From Imperialibacter roseus (GTDB taxonomy: Bacteria; Bacteroidota; Bacteroidia; Cytophagales; Cyclobacteriaceae), in assembly GCF_032999765.1 (NCBI RefSeq), contig NZ_CP136051.1, positions 5,536,501 through 5,600,500 of the forward strand: 64,000 nt of DNA, given 5' to 3'. A program made the position numbers and the translations under genes. The notes beneath the pieces are model-generated. The model worked only from the letters and a program-made list of their open reading frames with translations. It had not been told where the DNA came from and made no database searches. Positions 54,384-63,324 of this stretch are shown piece by piece. Numbering within the stretch: position 1 is the first letter of the stretch; each line of letters opens with the position of its first letter.

Positions 54384-55667
54384 ATGAAGCACTTTTTTTA
54401 TTTGGCCCTCATAGCTTTGGTAGTCGCCTCCTGTGGCGACCCTGTTACCAGGACTATCCCCTTTGAAGATACCGAGTACAAGGATATTTCTCAGGATCTG
54501 CAGACCAGGCTCATTATGGCCGAAGCTGGGGATACTATCGTTATACTACCCGGCCATTATGTATTTAAAAGGAGCCTTACTTTGGAAGGAAAAGACAGCA
54601 TCACCATTATGGGCGCTGGAATGGACAAAACCATTCTCTCCTTTCACGAACAAACAGAGGGAGCTGAGGGGTTGAGGATCCAAAACGGAAACCAGATAGT
54701 GCTCAAAGACTTGACGATCAGAGATGCCGTCGGCGACAATATCAAGATACAAGACATCAACGGGCTGGAGCTGATCAACGTGAAATCGGAGTGGACAGGT
54801 GAGCCCGAAGAAACCAACGGCGCTTATGCAATCTACCCTGTGATGTGCAAAAATGTATTAATTGACCACTGCGTGGCCATTGGAGCATCGGATGCCGGCA
54901 TTTATGTGGGGCAGTCCCACAACGTCATTGTGAGCAACTCCACAGCCTACAATAATGTGGCTGGCATCGAAATAGAGAATACCACCAGCGCAGACGTTTT
55001 CAACAATGAAGCTTACGACAATACCGGAGGGATCCTTGTTTTCGACCTCCCGGGTCTTTCCCAGTTAGGTGGAAATGTGAGAGTATTCGACAATAAAGTA
55101 ACCAGCAATAACTTCCGAAACTTCGCTCCTAAGGGGAACATAGTGGCCTCGGTGCCTCCCGGCACAGGCGTGATGGTGCTGGCGATGACATCAGTAGAAA
55201 TTTTTAACAACAAGGTATCTGAAAACAGAACGGCAGGAGTGTCTGTTATCAGCTATGACTTTGTGATGGCAGCAGCAGCCATGGACGATTCGAATGACGG
55301 CGATGCACAGATGTCGCAGAATGAAGCTGCTTATAAAGCCGACAAAAACTACAACCCTATCCCCTCTGGTGTCTTTATCCACGATAACAGCATCACCAAT
55401 AGCTTTACTTTGCCCTCACTCAAAAGTGATATTGGCTATCTGCTCGTATGGCAATTCGGGCTCTCAATTCCTGACATCCTTTGGGATGGAATTACCGCCG
55501 CACCCTCTGACAAGGTCATTTGCGTGCAAGCCAATGGTGACGCATCGTTTGCCAATATGGATGCAGCCAATGATTTTGAAGACAGCAACCGGGATATTGA
55601 CGCACACACCTGTTCAGGAAATGTGCTTCCACCCGTCGTTTTAGAAAAAGCAGTTGCTTCGCTATGA
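54384..55667 (+). CDS. Parallel beta-helix lipoprotein (TIGR03805 type)
   Basis: A 427-residue lipoprotein (signal peptide FYLALIALVVASCGDP, Cys17). The mature part is a parallel beta-helix with tandem rungs such as KDSITIMGAGMDKTILSF, RIQNGNQIVLKDLTIRD, SHNVIVSNSTAYNNVAGIEI and VEIFNNKVSENRTAGVSVIS. The layout fits the TIGR03805 family, which is regularly encoded next to the TIGR03806 diheme cytochrome, as here (4-base overlap). It is probably periplasmic or on the outer membrane. Right-handed beta-helices often bind or cleave polysaccharide, but no catalytic set was identified. Confidence 0.88.
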   Translation: MKHFFYLALIALVVASCGDPVTRTIPFEDTEYKDISQDLQTRLIMAEAGDTIVILPGHYVFKRSLTLEGKDSITIMGAGMDKTILSFHEQTEGAEGLRIQNGNQIVLKDLTIRDAVGDNIKIQDINGLELINVKSEWTGEPEETNGAYAIYPVMCKNVLIDHCVAIGASDAGIYVGQSHNVIVSNSTAYNNVAGIEIENTTSADVFNNEAYDNTGGILVFDLPGLSQLGGNVRVFDNKVTSNNFRNFAPKGNIVASVPPGTGVMVLAMTSVEIFNNKVSENRTAGVSVISYDFVMAAAAMDDSNDGDAQMSQNEAAYKADKNYNPIPSGVFIHDNSITNSFTLPSLKSDIGYLLVWQFGLSIPDILWDGITAAPSDKVICVQANGDASFANMDAANDFEDSNRDIDAHTCSGNVLPPVVLEKAVASL

Positions 55668-56779
55668 GGTTTTTTGTTCCAGTCCTTTTCTTGTTAGCTT
55701 TTTTTACGGCATGTGACCCGGGCCAGAAAAAAGAAGCCAGCCAAAAAACTGCTCCTGTTACCTTAAGAACCAACAACCACAATATCCGGCAAAACAGGCA
55801 ACCTCTTTCACTTGGCCCCGACAAGCTGTCGGAGTTCGGGTTCTTCGAAGGAAAACTATCGGATTTGGTGCCAGGCAAGGGTATTATCCCCTACGACCTC
55901 AACATGCCATTGTTCTCTGACTATGCCGACAAAAGCAGGTTTGTGGCGGTGCCTCCTGAGAAAGTAATCAACGTTTTGGAAGATGGCTCACTTGATTTTC
56001 CTGTTGGCACAAGGCTTATTAAAACCTTCCACTACCCTGCTAAAAACGAGGCTGGACGAAAGCTGATAGAAACAAGAGTGATAGAAAAGACAGACAAAGA
56101 CTGGAAGGCCCTGACCTATATTTGGAACGATGAGCAAACGGAGGCGTTTCTTGAAGTAGCTGGCGGCAATATCGATGTTGAACTGGAGCAAGATGGCGTG
56201 TTGCAAAAAGTAAGCTACTCTGTGCCAGATGTTAATCAGTGCAAAACTTGCCACGGCCGATCCAACGCTGTGATTCCCCTGGGCCCAAAACTCTCGCAGC
56301 TGAATAGAGACTACACCTACTCGGAAGGTGGAACCCAAAATCAATTGAGCTACTGGCAAAGCAAGGGCATCCTTGACCTCAAAGAAAAGCCCTCCACAAT
56401 CGGAAAGTTTCCTGATTGGAGTTCCGCACATACCAATGTCAGTTTGGCCGCCAGGGCCTATCTCGACGCCAACTGTGGTTCCTGCCATCACCCGGAAGGT
56501 TCGGCCAACACGTCGGGGCTATTCCTCACCTTTGACGTCAGCAACAGAAGCAAGTATGGCATTATGAAAAAACCCGTTGCAGCAGGCAAGGGATCAGGCG
56601 GGCGCCTTTACGGTATAGTGCCTGGCAAACCGGAAGAGTCTATCCTGGTTTTCAGAATGGAGTCTACTAATCCTGGCATAATGATGCCAGAACTTGGCAG
56701 GTCTTTGCCTCACAAAGAAGGAGTGGCGCTTATCCGTCAGTGGATCGCCGAGTTGGAGGCAAACGCTCCCTCACAATAG
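55664..56779 (+). CDS. SO_2930-family diheme c-type cytochrome (TIGR03806 type)
   Basis: A 371-residue exported lipoprotein (VLFLLAFFTACDPG) with two c-type haem sites: CKTCH at Cys193 (VNQCKTCHGRSNAVIPLGPK) and CGSCH at Cys271 (LDANCGSCHHPEGSANTSGL). These and the LPGKGIIPYDLNMPLFSDYADK-like N-terminal region (here VPGKGIIPYDLNMPLFSDYA) are typical of the SO_2930 family. It would transfer electrons in the periplasm; its partner is not known. The ATG overlaps the stop of the beta-helix gene by 4 bases, so the two are translated together and likely work as a pair. Confidence 0.9.
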   Translation: MRFFVPVLFLLAFFTACDPGQKKEASQKTAPVTLRTNNHNIRQNRQPLSLGPDKLSEFGFFEGKLSDLVPGKGIIPYDLNMPLFSDYADKSRFVAVPPEKVINVLEDGSLDFPVGTRLIKTFHYPAKNEAGRKLIETRVIEKTDKDWKALTYIWNDEQTEAFLEVAGGNIDVELEQDGVLQKVSYSVPDVNQCKTCHGRSNAVIPLGPKLSQLNRDYTYSEGGTQNQLSYWQSKGILDLKEKPSTIGKFPDWSSAHTNVSLAARAYLDANCGSCHHPEGSANTSGLFLTFDVSNRSKYGIMKKPVAAGKGSGGRLYGIVPGKPEESILVFRMESTNPGIMMPELGRSLPHKEGVALIRQWIAELEANAPSQ

Positions 56780-56836
56780 TTTATTTTTGCAGGCTTTAGG
56801 GGCTTACCTATAATTTCTTGTCTTTCAGGAGAGTAC

Positions 56837-56874
56837 ACGTTAAAATTAACCAACCTTTAACATGATTTTAACGT
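56837..56874 (+). promoter_or_regulatory. 10-bp inverted repeat upstream of the 73-residue gene
   Basis: ACGTTAAAAT (56837-56846) and ATTTTAACGT (56865-56874) with an 18-base loop, 48 bases before the ATG at 56922. The sequence is AT-rich and lacks a T-run, which favours an operator or a leader structure over a terminator. Confidence 0.4.
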
Positions 56875-56921
56875 CCTAGGAAAAATAAAATAGTATGCTT
56901 GCATAATAAATTCAAAGGGTC

Positions 56922-57143
56922 ATGTTCAAGTTAAAACCCATCTACCTTAACGGTAAAAAGTTCATTCAACTTTCTCAGTTGCCAATGCGCCAGGCCAACG
57001 CTTTGTTGTCGTGGCTGCCAGGTAAAAGTATCATGCGCCTGATCAACGATGGCGTTGAGCTTGAGGACTGTATCGACTATTCCAACTATGAATATTGGTT
57101 CGATACTTACTTCAAAAAGAGAGAGTTCGAGCTGGACTTTTGA
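56922..57143 (+). CDS. Small conserved-looking protein of unknown function
   Basis: A 73-residue protein with no membrane helix or signal peptide. Sequence such as QLPMRQANALLSWLPGKSIM, then DGVELEDCIDYSNYEYWFDT, suggests a compact alpha/beta fold. It lies between the cytochrome and recJ, with about 140 bases before and 160 after, so it probably has its own transcript. I recognise no family. Confidence 0.65.
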   Translation: MFKLKPIYLNGKKFIQLSQLPMRQANALLSWLPGKSIMRLINDGVELEDCIDYSNYEYWFDTYFKKREFELDF

Positions 57144-57304
57144 TATTTTTTCAAATAGCGTAGTGCCACCCGACGTTTCCTTCGGGACGTGCCATCATAT
57201 TCTCCTCATTTCTTTACAGACTATCGCTCATCAATCGATTGAATTTGTATTTTTGGAAATAACCTGTTTTTCATATTTCCCAAGTACTTCAATCGCAGCA
57301 ATAA

Positions 57305-59005
57305 ATGAGCAAAAGATGGGTATACAAAGACCTACCTGATCCCGAAACAGTGCATTCACTGGCTTCAGGCATTAAGGTAAGCGATACCCTGGCAGCATTG
57401 CTGGTTCAAAGAGGCTATAGCACTTTCGAAGAAACCCGTGCTTTTTTCAGGCCACACTTGGGGCAGCTACACGATCCTTTCCTGATGAAGGACATGGAAA
57501 AGGCCGTGAACAGGTTGAGTGAAGCGATTTTCAAAAAAGAGAAAATACTTATCTATGGTGACTACGATGTGGATGGCACCACTTCTGTGGCACTGGCTTA
57601 CGGCTTTCTCCGTAAGTATCATTCCAATATTGACTACTACATCCCCGACCGTTACGATGAGGGCTACGGCATTTCAGAAACTGGCGTCCGCTGGGCAGCC
57701 GAGCAGGGTTTTACGCTTGTCATTGCGCTTGACTGTGGCATAAAAGCAGTTTCAAAAGTAGAGTTGGCCAATTCCCTGGGGGTCGATTTCATCATTTGTG
57801 ACCACCACCTTCCGGGTCCTGAGCTGCCCAAGGCATTTGCCGTGCTTGACCCAAAGCGTCTCGATTGCAATTACCCGTTTGATGGGCTCAGCGGCTGTGG
57901 AGTGGGTTTCAAGCTTATGCAGGCCTTTGCCATTCAGAACACTGTCGACATTCAGGAGCTTTATCTTTACCTCGACCTGGTGGCTGTCAGCATCGCTTCC
58001 GACATCGTGCCCGTTGTTGGTGAAAATAGAGTGCTAGCCTACTTCGGCCTTCAGAAGCTCAATAAATCGCCTTTGCCGGGGCTGAAAGCTTTGAAAAATC
58101 TTTCAGGTATTCGGGGAGACGTTACAGTGACACGGGTAGTTTTTGGCATCGGGCCACGCATCAATGCCGCCGGCCGGATCGATCATGCTGGCGCCGCAGT
58201 AGAGCTATTGCTGGCAAGAACGGAGGAAGAAGCCGAAGAACTGGCAGCCCAACTTGACATCAAAAATGACCTTAGAAAAGGCTTTGACGAAAATATTACA
58301 AAAGAAGCCCTCGCAATAATTGAAGAAGAAGATCAGCTCAAAAAATCTTTTTCGACTGTGCTTTATAGAGAAAACTGGCACAAGGGCGTTATAGGCATTG
58401 TAGCGTCCCGTTGCATAGAAAAGTTTTACCGGCCAACCATTATCCTGACCGAATCAAATAGCAAAGCAACGGGCAGCGCCCGGTCAGTGGTGGGCTTCGA
58501 TGTGTACGAAGCCATAGCAGAGTGTGCCGACTTACTCGATCAGTACGGTGGTCATAAATACGCCGCCGGGCTAACGATGAATTTGGATAAGGTTGAGGCC
58601 TTTAAGGAACGGTTCGAAGAGGTGGTGGCCAGAAGAATTACGCCAGAAATGCTGGAGCCAATCATTGACATCGACCTGGCGATTCCAATAGAGGGTATCA
58701 ACCACAAGTTTTTCAATATATTAAGGCAAATGGCTCCTTTTGGGCCAGGTAACATGCAACCGGTGTTTGTCTCCACCAACGTAGTTGCCAAATCGGTAAA
58801 GCAGCTGAAAGACATACACCTGAAAATGTTTTTGAGCCAGGAAGGCTCCAAGGCTTCCCTTGAGGCTATTGCTTTTGGGTTTGGCGAGTACTATGATGCT
58901 ATTGCAAATGGCACACCTTTCAATGTGGCCTATACTATTGAAGAGAATGACTTTATGGGAAACAAAACCATGCAATTACACATCAAAGATTTGAAGCTTG
59001 ATTAA
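57305..59005 (+). CDS. recJ: Single-stranded-DNA-specific exonuclease RecJ
   Basis: A 5'-3' exonuclease of recombination and mismatch repair. The 566-residue product has all DHH phosphoesterase motifs: DYDVDG (86-91), a DCG step (143-145), DHH (166-168) and, in the DHHA1 domain, GGHKYAAGLTM. The OB-fold C-terminal domain is complete. Length is normal. It is followed by lptB (15 bases) and the GH3 gene on the same strand, a likely operon. TATTTTTG at 57248-57255 is a candidate -7 element but lacks a spaced -33. Confidence 0.97.
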   Translation: MSKRWVYKDLPDPETVHSLASGIKVSDTLAALLVQRGYSTFEETRAFFRPHLGQLHDPFLMKDMEKAVNRLSEAIFKKEKILIYGDYDVDGTTSVALAYGFLRKYHSNIDYYIPDRYDEGYGISETGVRWAAEQGFTLVIALDCGIKAVSKVELANSLGVDFIICDHHLPGPELPKAFAVLDPKRLDCNYPFDGLSGCGVGFKLMQAFAIQNTVDIQELYLYLDLVAVSIASDIVPVVGENRVLAYFGLQKLNKSPLPGLKALKNLSGIRGDVTVTRVVFGIGPRINAAGRIDHAGAAVELLLARTEEEAEELAAQLDIKNDLRKGFDENITKEALAIIEEEDQLKKSFSTVLYRENWHKGVIGIVASRCIEKFYRPTIILTESNSKATGSARSVVGFDVYEAIAECADLLDQYGGHKYAAGLTMNLDKVEAFKERFEEVVARRITPEMLEPIIDIDLAIPIEGINHKFFNILRQMAPFGPGNMQPVFVSTNVVAKSVKQLKDIHLKMFLSQEGSKASLEAIAFGFGEYYDAIANGTPFNVAYTIEENDFMGNKTMQLHIKDLKLD

Positions 59006-59020
59006 TACCTGAAAGGATCA

Positions 59021-59752
59021 ATGAAACTAAGTGCACACAACCTGATAAAAAAGTATAAAGGAAGAAGCGTTGTCAACAATGTGTCGGTCGAGGTTTCGCA
59101 AGGAGAAATTGTCGGCTTGCTTGGTCCCAATGGTGCCGGAAAAACGACTTCCTTTTACATGATCGTAGGCCTGATAAAGCCCAACGATGGGGAAATTTTT
59201 CTGGATGATCAGAACATCACCGACCTGCCGATGTACCGGAGGGCGAAGCTTGGCATTGGTTATTTAGCACAAGAAGCCTCCGTATTCAGAAAATTAAGTG
59301 TGGAAGAAAATATCATGGCTGTTCTCGAAATGAGAAATATTCCGAAGGCTGAGCAAAAAGAAAAGCTTGAGAGCCTGCTGGAGGAATTTAGCCTCGGGCA
59401 TGTGCGCAAAAACCTCGGCATGGTGCTTTCCGGAGGAGAGAGAAGAAGGACGGAGATTGCCAGGGCTTTGGCAGTTGATCCCAATTTTGTATTATTAGAT
59501 GAGCCTTTTGCAGGGGTAGACCCAATCGCTGTGGAAGAGATCCAAACTATTGTGGCACAGCTCAAGAAAAAGGACATTGGAATCCTCATCACGGACCACA
59601 ATGTGAATGAAACGCTATCGATAACTGACAGGGCCTATTTGATGTTTGAAGGAAAACTGCTAAAATCAGGGACTGCAGAAGAGCTGGCTGCTGACGAACA
59701 GGTAAGAAGGGTGTACCTGGGCAAGCACTTCGAGTTGAAAAGAAAAGTTTAG
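59021..59752 (+). CDS. lptB: LPS export ABC transporter ATPase LptB
   Basis: The ATPase that powers lipopolysaccharide extraction from the inner membrane by LptFGC. The 243-residue protein has Walker [10 protein letters not shown] (35-43), the LptB-specific [20 protein letters not shown], signature [15 protein letters not shown] (136-150), Walker B FVLLDEP (156-162) and the switch His in LITDHNV. It is 15 bases after recJ and 12 before the GH3 gene. The other lpt genes are not in this window. Confidence 0.96.
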   Translation: MKLSAHNLIKKYKGRSVVNNVSVEVSQGEIVGLLGPNGAGKTTSFYMIVGLIKPNDGEIFLDDQNITDLPMYRRAKLGIGYLAQEASVFRKLSVEENIMAVLEMRNIPKAEQKEKLESLLEEFSLGHVRKNLGMVLSGGERRRTEIARALAVDPNFVLLDEPFAGVDPIAVEEIQTIVAQLKKKDIGILITDHNVNETLSITDRAYLMFEGKLLKSGTAEELAADEQVRRVYLGKHFELKRKV

Positions 59753-59764
59753 TCAACAACACCA

Positions 59765-61291
59765 ATGGAAATTCTCAATTCTATAATGACCTGGGTCATG
59801 AAAAAGCGAATCCACCAGATTGAGCTTTTCATGAAGTATCCCTTTGAGGTGCAGGAGGAGCTTTTCCAGAGGCTGATTCAGCGAGGCAAGGACACAGAAT
59901 ACGGAAACAAATACGGCTTTGTGGATTTTCGAAATCATGAGGACTTTCAAAAGCGGGTGCCGATCGTGTCTTACGAAGAACTGGCACCCTACATTGACCG
60001 ATTAATGAAGGGGGAGCAAAATGTGCTCTGGCCAAGCGAGGTAAAGTGGTTTGCCAAGTCGTCGGGCACTACCAATGCACGCAGCAAATTCATCCCCGTT
60101 TCTCCCGAGGCACTTGAAGACTGCCATTTTAAGGGTGGCAAAGATCTCATTTCCATCTACGTTAACAACTACCCCGAATCCAAGCTTTTTACAGGCAAGG
60201 GCCTCACCATTGGCGGCAGTCAGCAGATCAATCAGTTTGATAAAAACGCCAACTCCTATTATGGCGACGTTTCCGCTGTCATCATCAAGAACCTTCCTCT
60301 ATGGGTTCAGTTTGTGCGCACACCAAGCATGGAAATTGCGCTGATGGACGAGTGGGAAGAAAAAATTGAGATGATGGCCACCACCACTCTGGAGGAAAAC
60401 GTGACCAGCATCAGTGGCGTGCCCACATGGACGGTCGTCTTACTACAGCGAATATTGGAACTAACAGGCAAAACCAATATCCTGGAAGTGTGGCCAAACC
60501 TGGAAGTCTTCTTCCACGGCGCAGTAGCTTTCCCGCCATACAAAGACCTCTTTAAGGCGCTCATCCCCTCCGATGGCATGCGCTACATGGAAACCTACAA
60601 TGCGTCCGAAGGCTTTTTTGGCATACAAGACCAAAGGAACTCCGACGAGATGCTGCTGATGCTCGACTACGGCATTTTTTATGAATTTGTCCCTTTTGAA
60701 GAAATTGGCAACGATCATCCCAAGGCACTAACGTTGGAACAGGTAGAAATTGGGGTTAATTATGCGATGATTATCACCACCAACGCTGGGCTCTGGAGAT
60801 ACAGAATTGGTGACACGGTTAAGTTCACCTCTATCAGCCCTTTCCGGGTGAAAATCAGTGGCCGCACAAAACACTTCATTAACGCCTTTGGTGAAGAGCT
60901 GATTATTGAGAATGCAGAAACGGCGATTACTGAAGCATGCAGGGAAACCTCGGCGGTGATCAGCAATTTTACGGCCGCCCCACGTTACCTTGAGGGTGGA
61001 CAAAAGGGAGCTCACGAATGGGTGATGGAGTTTATTAAGCCTCCAAGCGACAGAACCAGGTTTATAGAGGTTTTGGACAGCACCCTTCGAAAAATCAATT
61101 CAGATTACGACGCCAAACGGTATAAAAGCCTTGCCCTCGAAGCGCCTGTGCTCTACGTGGTGGAAGAAGGCACTTTCTATCAGTGGATGAAAAAAAGAGG
61201 GAGGCTTGGCGGCCAAAACAAAGTGCCACGGCTTTCCAATTCCCGGGAGTATATTGACGACCTGCTGGAAATGATGAACGTTACGGCATAA
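59765..61291 (+). CDS. GH3 auxin-responsive-promoter family protein
   Basis: A 508-residue member of the GH3 branch of the acyl-adenylate-forming enzymes. Plant GH3 proteins conjugate hormone carboxylates to amino acids. Marks here are the ATP-binding WFAKSSGTTNARSKFIPVS loop, the MRYMETYNASEGFFGIQD motif and the GLWRYRIGDTVKFTS motif. The bacterial substrate is unknown. It sits 12 bases after lptB, in the recJ-lptB-GH3 row, followed by a terminator. The linkage with lptB may mean a cell-envelope acid is the substrate, but that is a guess. Confidence 0.93.
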   Translation: MEILNSIMTWVMKKRIHQIELFMKYPFEVQEELFQRLIQRGKDTEYGNKYGFVDFRNHEDFQKRVPIVSYEELAPYIDRLMKGEQNVLWPSEVKWFAKSSGTTNARSKFIPVSPEALEDCHFKGGKDLISIYVNNYPESKLFTGKGLTIGGSQQINQFDKNANSYYGDVSAVIIKNLPLWVQFVRTPSMEIALMDEWEEKIEMMATTTLEENVTSISGVPTWTVVLLQRILELTGKTNILEVWPNLEVFFHGAVAFPPYKDLFKALIPSDGMRYMETYNASEGFFGIQDQRNSDEMLLMLDYGIFYEFVPFEEIGNDHPKALTLEQVEIGVNYAMIITTNAGLWRYRIGDTVKFTSISPFRVKISGRTKHFINAFGEELIIENAETAITEACRETSAVISNFTAAPRYLEGGQKGAHEWVMEFIKPPSDRTRFIEVLDSTLRKINSDYDAKRYKSLALEAPVLYVVEEGTFYQWMKKRGRLGGQNKVPRLSNSREYIDDLLEMMNVTA

Positions 61292-61293
61292 AA

Positions 61294-61315
61294 AAAGGGA
61301 GCCATCGCCCCCTTT
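61294..61315 (+). terminator. Intrinsic terminator after the GH3 gene
   Basis: Stem AAAGGGAGC / GCCCCCTTT with one mismatch and a 4-base loop, 3 bases after the stop codon. It also faces the convergent gene at 61339. Confidence 0.7.
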
Positions 61316-61338
61316 ATTGATCTGATTTCTTCGCCTTA

Positions 61339-61854
61339 TCATGAATGCCTGTCCCGGATCACCTTGCCATCGGGCGATACCACAATCAGGCGCTCCAGGT
61401 TGCCTTTTTCCAGCTGTATCTCAAACCTATCACGGTTGAACCTGCCTACCGAGATGATTTCATTTCGATCAACCACCTTCCAATTGCTATACTGCGAGTG
61501 TATCGTAGCTTCTACTGCCTCGGGCAGTTGGGCGTGCTTCTTTATTTCATTAGCCTTTTCAAACCCCCCATCGGGTTTGTAGTACGCTGTGAAATCCAGC
61601 TCACTGTTTTCGATAACTACCTTATACACTTTTGCCGTCACGCTGCCCTTGCCTTCCATGTAGTGCAGGTACCAGGTTTGATCCTGGAAATTACTCGTTT
61701 CCGGAAATTCATTCTCCAGGCTTTTGAGGATTCGAATGGGCACTTCGCTCCTCTCAATTTTGGTGTTCTTGCCTATTTCAATTTGTTGGGCACTGGCCTC
61801 AACCACAATTCCAAAAGCTATAGCCACTGCGGCCAGCATTGATAACTTTTTCAT
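61339..61854 (-). CDS. Secreted PepSY-like protein
   Basis: A 171-residue exported protein with a signal peptide (KKLSMLAAVAIAFGIVVEASA). The mature part resembles the PepSY-like/BLIP-type domains of Bacteroidota: SEVPIRILKSLENEFPETSN and WYLHYMEGKGSVTAKVYKVV, then AVEATIHSQYSNWKVVDRNE. Function unknown. The ATG at 61854 was taken because it gives the signal peptide; the frame is open back to 61926. It stands alone, converging on the GH3 gene and lying 142 bases downstream of pheA's start in the opposite direction of the aromatic pathway gene. Confidence 0.7.
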   Translation of the reverse strand: MKKLSMLAAVAIAFGIVVEASAQQIEIGKNTKIERSEVPIRILKSLENEFPETSNFQDQTWYLHYMEGKGSVTAKVYKVVIENSELDFTAYYKPDGGFEKANEIKKHAQLPEAVEATIHSQYSNWKVVDRNEIISVGRFNRDRFEIQLEKGNLERLIVVSPDGKVIRDRHS

Positions 61855-61996
61855 TTCGATGGTTTTTTTGTGTTCTTTTCCAGGCAAGCGTGGCTGTTTG
61901 TCACGCTTTGGAATTTGAGGCCTCAAATATTTCCCAGATGAGTTTAAAACGATCCAAAAGTACGTTTCGTTCTTTCCAACGGCACTATTTTTTTGA

Positions 61997-63061
61997 CTAA
62001 ACCAGCTTCACATAACTGCCCAACCACTTAATGTTGTGCCAGTAGTTCTTCACCACCTTTTGGACCCGTCTATCATTGAAATGGCCATCGAAGTCGATAT
62101 AAAAAATATACTTAAAATTAGAGCCCTCTTTAGCTGGCCGGCTCTCAACTTTGCAAAGATTGATCTTGGCCTTGTGAAATTCTTGCAGGAACGTAACCAA
62201 AGCTCCAGGCTTATCTTCCAGGCGTGCCAAAATGGATGTCTTGTCGTTGTTGCTTGGCTCGTTAAAATGGCCCTTGCAAAGAATGATGAACCGGGTAGAG
62301 TTCTCTCCGGAATCTTCAATGTTCTCAAACAGTATCGGAAGGTCATATTCCTTGGCTGCAATGTGAGCGCAAATGGCCGCCGCACCTTTTTCTTCCTTGG
62401 CTATTTTTACAGCCGTGCTCGTAGAGTTGACCGGCACCAGTTCCACTCCTTTGTCGAAGTGGTCCTCGATGAAAGCACTACACTGCCTGAAAGCAATGTC
62501 TTTAGAATAAATTTTCTTAATGCTTTTCAGGTTTTCTTCTTCAGTGGCAAAAGCGAAGTGGATGGCCAAAGGCAGCTCGGCAATGATGTTAAGGTCGTAG
62601 CGGCCAAGCAGGTCAATGGTTTCCTGCACCACACCCTCCTGGTTATTCTCAATAGGCACTACGCCAAACCTCGCCCTATCGCTCTTAACGGTTTCAAACA
62701 CCGCTTCAATGGAGTTAAGTGAAGTGTAAGTGCTCATTGCCCCATACCGGCTTTCTGCTGCCTGGTGGGTAAAACTTCCTTCCGGCCCCAGGTAAGCCAC
62801 TCGTTCGGGCAGCTCCAGATTCCTCGCTACTGCGAAAATCTCAAGAAAGATGGCCTCAATGGCCGCCCTGTTGAGCAAGCCTTTGTTCATTTTGTCAAGC
62901 CTGTCGATGATCGCCTTTTCTCTTTCGGGGCGGTAAATCGTGGCCTTGGTCTTTCTTTTTAAATCGCCGACCTGCTTCACCACTTCCATCCTCTGAGCTA
63001 ATAAGTCCAAAATCCTGTTGTCGAGGTCATCTATCTGCTTCCGGTATTCTTCTAGTGCCAT
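61997..63061 (-). CDS. pheA: Bifunctional chorismate mutase/prephenate dehydratase (P-protein)
   Basis: Makes phenylpyruvate for phenylalanine. The 354-residue product has an AroQ chorismate mutase domain (about 1-85, LDNRILDLLAQRMEVVKQVG), a prephenate dehydratase domain (about 88-265, GPEGSFTHQAA at 92-102, STSTAVKIAKEEKG, catalytic TRF at 256-258) and a C-terminal ACT domain (about 275-350, LEDKPGALVTFLQEFHKAKI, ESRP at 306-309) for feedback by phenylalanine. I chose the ATG at 63061; the frame stays open to 63340 but that part overlaps both promoters. A likely promoter is at 63138-63168. Confidence 0.95.
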   Translation of the reverse strand: MALEEYRKQIDDLDNRILDLLAQRMEVVKQVGDLKRKTKATIYRPEREKAIIDRLDKMNKGLLNRAAIEAIFLEIFAVARNLELPERVAYLGPEGSFTHQAAESRYGAMSTYTSLNSIEAVFETVKSDRARFGVVPIENNQEGVVQETIDLLGRYDLNIIAELPLAIHFAFATEEENLKSIKKIYSKDIAFRQCSAFIEDHFDKGVELVPVNSTSTAVKIAKEEKGAAAICAHIAAKEYDLPILFENIEDSGENSTRFIILCKGHFNEPSNNDKTSILARLEDKPGALVTFLQEFHKAKINLCKVESRPAKEGSNFKYIFYIDFDGHFNDRRVQKVVKNYWHNIKWLGSYVKLV

Positions 63062-63137
63062 GTCCTTTGCCTTATAATTAATTCCTGATCCAACAGGTAT
63101 GCGCTGTGCGGATGTTGCCTTTATTTTGAAATGGGAA

Positions 63138-63168
63138 CAAAAATGTACGTTTTTTTTGGGTAAAACAA
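63138..63168 (-). promoter_or_regulatory. Candidate promoter of pheA
   Basis: On the minus strand: TTG (63168-63166), 20-base spacer, CATTTTTG (63145-63138), one mismatch from TAnnTTTG. The leader would be about 70 bases. It supports the start at 63061. Confidence 0.45.
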
Positions 63169-63274
63169 CATATAGCAGCTGTGTCAGTTGGCCGAAACGG
63201 CGGGCTTCGTCAAGGCATATTTCTTTTGGTTGTCGCATGCTAAAAAAGGCATTGTAATACGTCTGGTATTTCAA

Positions 63275-63305
63275 TTGGTAAATTCTACTGCTTGCGCTAA
63301 CTTTG
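63275..63305 (+). promoter_or_regulatory. Promoter of glyA
   Basis: TTG (63275-63277), 20-base spacer and TAACTTTG (63298-63305) match the Bacteroidota consensus exactly. The transcript would start about 13 bases before the ATG at 63325, giving a very short leader. Confidence 0.65.
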
Positions 63306-63324
63306 GCCGCAAACAATTCCTGAA

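Noticed and set aside
62036-62722. A 228-codon plus-strand open frame
   Set aside because: It is entirely antisense to the prephenate dehydratase domain of pheA, which is certain.
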